This document shows, piece after piece, positions 60,409 through 64,000 of a DNA stretch of 64,000 nt. The DNA lies in the NCBI GenBank assembly GCA_903832665.1, contig CAILCG010000026.1:1-64000 (forward strand), in the 5' to 3' direction. Under the pieces are notes generated by a model. The model was not told the origin of the DNA and ran no database searches. It saw nothing but the letters and a program-made list of their open reading frames with translations. Numbering within the stretch: position 1 is the first letter of the stretch; each line of letters opens with the position of its first letter. A program made the translations under genes and the position numbers. The stretch comes from an uncultured Methanomicrobiales archaeon. GTDB taxonomy: Archaea; Halobacteriota; Methanomicrobia; Methanomicrobiales; Methanospirillaceae.

Positions 60409-62716
60409 CTACTTCAGTTTTTTGCTCCATAATCCGCTGGAGATCACACCCGGTGGAACGGAGCGGGATTCCCCGGTATAAATATGGCAGCGATCGGTCT
60501 GGGCATCCGGGGAATACCGGAACTTGCCATGGGGGATGAAGAATTCAAACCGGGCTCCGTGATGGTACTCTCCATTCTCTTTGAGCCCGATGCCGGTAAT
60601 GGAGAGGATCTCCTGGGCCAGGAACAGTCCAAAGCCGGTATTTTTGCCAAAACCCTTGGTGAATATCTTCTCTTTGTCCTGGGGGGGGATCCCGATACCA
60701 TTGTCTTCCATCGAGACGATGATGCCTTCTGACACTTCGCGGGTGGATAACCGGATGACCGATACACCGGCGCCATAGAGAATACTGTTCTCCACCATAT
60801 CAAAAAATACTCGTTCCAGCAGGGGATCGGCATAGATCTCGAGACCGCTGATATCGGACTGCACCCGGATTGTTTTGATATCGATCTGGGCACAGGTGGA
60901 GAAGAAGAGATCGTGAACATTCTGCCAGACCGGTGGCACGATTCCCAGGTTTTCATATAACTGGGTAAACTCGATGTTCTCGCTGATTGTCAGGAGCGTC
61001 TGTTTGAGTTTGGAGAGATACATCGAGTACTGCATCTTGGGCGGGGGATCCCTCAGCAGTTCGAGATACCCCCCCCAGCACCGTGAGTTTGTTCCGGATA
61101 TCGTGCCGGGTGATCTCGGTGAGCATGTTGAGTTTCTTATTGGCAAACCTGAGGGCATCCTGGGCGTTTTTCATCTCGGATACATCATGGAAAATTCCCA
61201 TCAGGCAGGAACGGCCGCTTATTTCCAGCCGGGTCGCACTTACAATGACGGTAATCTCGCGTCCCTCGCTGTCGACAACGATCTCTTCCTGGATGCCGGA
61301 TCCTACCTGCGCATGCTGGTTGAAGTACTTGCGGTAGGTCTCCTTGTCCCGATCCGGGTAGAGTGCAGTGATATGCATCTGCTGGATTTCCGGTCGCGTC
61401 CGGCCAATCATCTGCTGGGCCTTGATGTTTGCATCAATGAGCATCCCGGTCTCGATATCGGCAATAAAGATCGCATCGTTTGCCGAGTCCATCAGGCCTT
61501 TGTTCTTCTCATACGCGGCCAGGAGTTCTGACGCAGCCTTCTTCCGCTCGGTGATATCAATGGCAGAAAAGATCAAACCCTTGGAAAGATCGCCTGCAAC
61601 CAGCGGGGCGGAACTCAACAGGATGTCGATAATGGATCCATCCTTGCGCTGCCAGCGGCATTCAACCGTGGCAATGCCATGCAGTGTGAGCTGGCTGTGT
61701 TTCTTTGTCCTGACGGATTCATACTCACTATCCGAAAGGTACAGCATCCGGGCATTTTTGCCGATCAGTTCGTCATGAGAATAACCGGTCATGGTGCAGA
61801 GGTAGGTGTTGACTTCCCGGAAGATACGGTCGTCCAGCGCACCAATCCCCGCGGGAGTTGCCCGGAAGATACCATTGAGTTCAGCTTCGCGCTGGCGCAG
61901 GGCTTCTTCCAGGTGTTTACTCTCAGTAATATCCCGGATAGACTCGATCGCCCCGGCAACGGTACCATTCTTGTCATACAGCAGGGAGGCTTTTGCAAGC
62001 ATCGTACTGGTCTTTCCCCGGGGCCGGGCGGCGGTGGTCTCTGCGATCAGGACGCCTCCCTCCTGGTTGATAAGAGCGTACCTGAATCGATCGATCTCAT
62101 CGGGCGATTTTAAGATCAGGTCGACCAGGACGGGTCTCCGGGTACCGTAAAACGGCAATGCATACTCAAAGTCGCCCTTGCCCAGCATCTCCGGGGCCAT
62201 AAAACCTGTCATATCCTCAATGGCCTTGTTCCAGGCGATGACACGCCCCCCGGTATCGATCGCAAACGTAGCATCGGGAAGGAAGTTGATGATATCGGAC
62301 AGGCGCTGCCGGGATTCCCGGAGCGCATTGATCGCACTCCTGCGCTCGATTGCTATCCGGATCTTATGCTTGAGCTCGGCAAACTGGGCCTTGGGATCCC
62401 CACCCTTCTGGAGATAAAAATCCGCACCATTATTGATAGCATCGATGATGACTTCCTCTCTCCCCCTGCCGGTAAAGAGAATAAACGGGATCTCGGGATA
62501 TTTTTCCCGTACGATCTTGAGAAACGCGAGGCCATCGACATCGGGCATCTGGTAATCGGAGATGATGAGATCAACCGGGTGGGTGGCAAGGTGCACCAGA
62601 CCCTTGTGGGCAGATTCGGCCGTCACCACCGAGAACTCTCCCTCCTTCTCGAGATAGGTCCTGCCAAGATCCAGCAGGACTTCTTCATCATCCACGTAGA
62701 GAAGAGAGAACATCAA
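60409..62716 (-). pseudogene. receiver-PAS-PAS-PAS-histidine kinase, frameshifted at an 8-nt G tract
   Basis: ORF 60953..62716 ends after TRHDIRNKLTVLGG; ORF 60409..61158 resumes YLELLRDPPPKMQYSMYLSKLKQ...HATPase; break at C8 61069-61076. Confidence 0.88.
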
Positions 62717-62819
62717 TGAACGGTATTTTTTTATAATTGATATAGTTTTCTTTTATACCTCACGAGGAGATAATATAGTAAGTAATATATACAGGTGACG
62801 GGTTGGCTTTTTTTGCCGG

Positions 62820-63098
62820 TTATATCCTGAAATGGCGGAAGACCAGGTAGCAGGCGACCACGAGACCCCCCAGTAACACCGCATACAACCAGGTGCTGCC
62901 TTCGATCGCGATACCAGACCATCCGTTATTGTCCGCTTCAGTGCTCCCCGTTTCAAGACCCAGAGTATGGGTGAAACGCTCTTCAATGCCCATATCGCCG
63001 GTTGCATTATACGCCACCAGTGATATGACAATCACCAGAAGACCAAGGCCAATAAAAATGACAAGCCCTTTTGTATCGCCCGGTTTTTTCTCCGTCAC
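62820..63098 (-). CDS. PDGLE/CbiN-like cobalt/nickel transport subunit
   Basis: 92 aa, two TM, 4-nt overlap with cbiM. Confidence 0.75.
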   Translation of the reverse strand: MTEKKPGDTKGLVIFIGLGLLVIVISLVAYNATGDMGIEERFTHTLGLETGSTEADNNGWSGIAIEGSTWLYAVLLGGLVVACYLVFRHFRI

Positions 63099-63742
63099 TT
63101 CTCTTCACCCAGCAGGTCCGGCCGGACTTTCCCGATGTACGCCACAATAAGCCCGGTGATGAACGCCTCGATCACGGCAACTCCCATATTTACCGCAGCA
63201 ATAAGGGAGAGACCGGCCAGGATCTGGCCGGGGCTCTGGTTCACACCCTGTACGCCGGAGATAACGATGATGAGGATCATAGCGATATTCCCGCAGAGCA
63301 GGCCGGCGATAGTTGCGATTCCTGCACGGGGTAAGAATGCGGGAATGGTGGATTTCAGGAGCCTGAAGCAGGAGTATCCCACCACCACTTCAACAATATT
63401 GACCAGGGTATTTGCCCCAATCAGTCCCCATCCCCCGTGACCGATGGCAGATGAGAGGATGTTGATGATCAGTACCACCAGAGATCCCGCTGCCGGGCCG
63501 GCAAGGATCCCGATGAGGGGGGTCAGGTTGAGATGAACTCCCCCGAATATGGGGATACTCACCTGGAAGATCGCAAAGGCTGCCGCGGTACAGAAAGCAG
63601 CAAGGGTAATCTTCCTCCGGTCGGGTTTCTTTTCAGCCCGTATCAGGTAAATTGCAATACCGACAAGGATGATCGCTGCAGCCCACCAGACAAGAACAAA
63701 AAACAGGGAAAAAGATCCGTCTTCCAGATGAATATGCGCCAT
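63095..63742 (-). CDS. cbiM: CbiM-like cobalt/nickel transport S component
   Basis: MAHIHLEDGSFS; GGVHLNLTPLIGILAGPAAGSLVVLIINILSSAIGHGGWGLIGANTLVN. Confidence 0.92.
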   Translation of the reverse strand: MAHIHLEDGSFSLFFVLVWWAAAIILVGIAIYLIRAEKKPDRRKITLAAFCTAAAFAIFQVSIPIFGGVHLNLTPLIGILAGPAAGSLVVLIINILSSAIGHGGWGLIGANTLVNIVEVVVGYSCFRLLKSTIPAFLPRAGIATIAGLLCGNIAMILIIVISGVQGVNQSPGQILAGLSLIAAVNMGVAVIEAFITGLIVAYIGKVRPDLLGEEK

Positions 63743-63874
63743 AGATCCTCAACTGCTCCTGACTAAAACGGGAAAAAACCCGGTTAATTCAAGAAGACAA
63801 TTGACGGAGATGTTTAAAAAGATTAGGGAAATTTTGAGCAGACCCCAAACATTTGAAACCCAAACACCGGGCAT

Positions 63875-64000
63875 TCACCGGGAACGGGAGGATTGCAATG
63901 CCCGGATGAGTTCGTCCCGCTGGATGGGACGCTGTTCCGGCTCACGACCCTGCGCCGTGCAGTAATCGAGATATATTCTGACAGTCTGGGGCAGGGCGAG
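63875..64000 (-). CDS. partial CDS running off the window edge, product unknown
   Basis: Open minus frame LALPQTVRIYLDYCTAQGREPEQRPIQRDELIRALQSSRSR*. Confidence 0.35.
   Translation of the reverse strand, partial: LALPQTVRIYLDYCTAQGREPEQRPIQRDELIRALQSSRSR

Overview
This 64 kb window is chromosomal DNA from a methanogenic archaeon. The gene complement fits Methanomicrobiales (Methanoregula-like), but that placement is inference. Recognisable genes include truD/pth2, an ABC exporter, a UbiA prenyltransferase, an MJ1255-type glycosyltransferase, nudC, several PAS/HisKA_2-type sensor kinases, PEGA-domain surface proteins, HicAB, a DHA2-type MFS transporter, a geranylgeranyl reductase and cbiM. 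Two accessory modules stand out. (1) A one-strand stress island (17.6-26.4 kb) carries hsp20-grpE-dnaK-dnaJ-SOD-ferritin-like cargo-encapsulin-orphan protein-wHTH-ferredoxin-flavoprotein-LUD. The ferritin-like cargo ends in an encapsulin targeting peptide (TIGSLKQS). (2) A STAS / MBL-fold fusion / RsbW-like ATPase / STAS-DUF cluster (38.5-43.5 kb) looks like partner switching in an archaeon. The window also holds three unannotated dispersed repeat families: a MITE-like element with 14-bp terminal inverted repeats (3 copies), a ~185 bp hairpin element with a compensatory base-pair change (2 copies in opposite orientation), and a degenerate CCGG-rich composite repeat. Many genes are disrupted: a flavoprotein frameshift, an in-frame UGA in SOD, an internal dnaK deletion, a twice-frameshifted PQQ-type dehydrogenase, and two frameshifts lying exactly at 8-nt G/C tracts. 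These could be real pseudogenes, phase variation or sequencing error; raw reads are needed to decide. All calls come from reading the sequence and the supplied translations; no searches were run.
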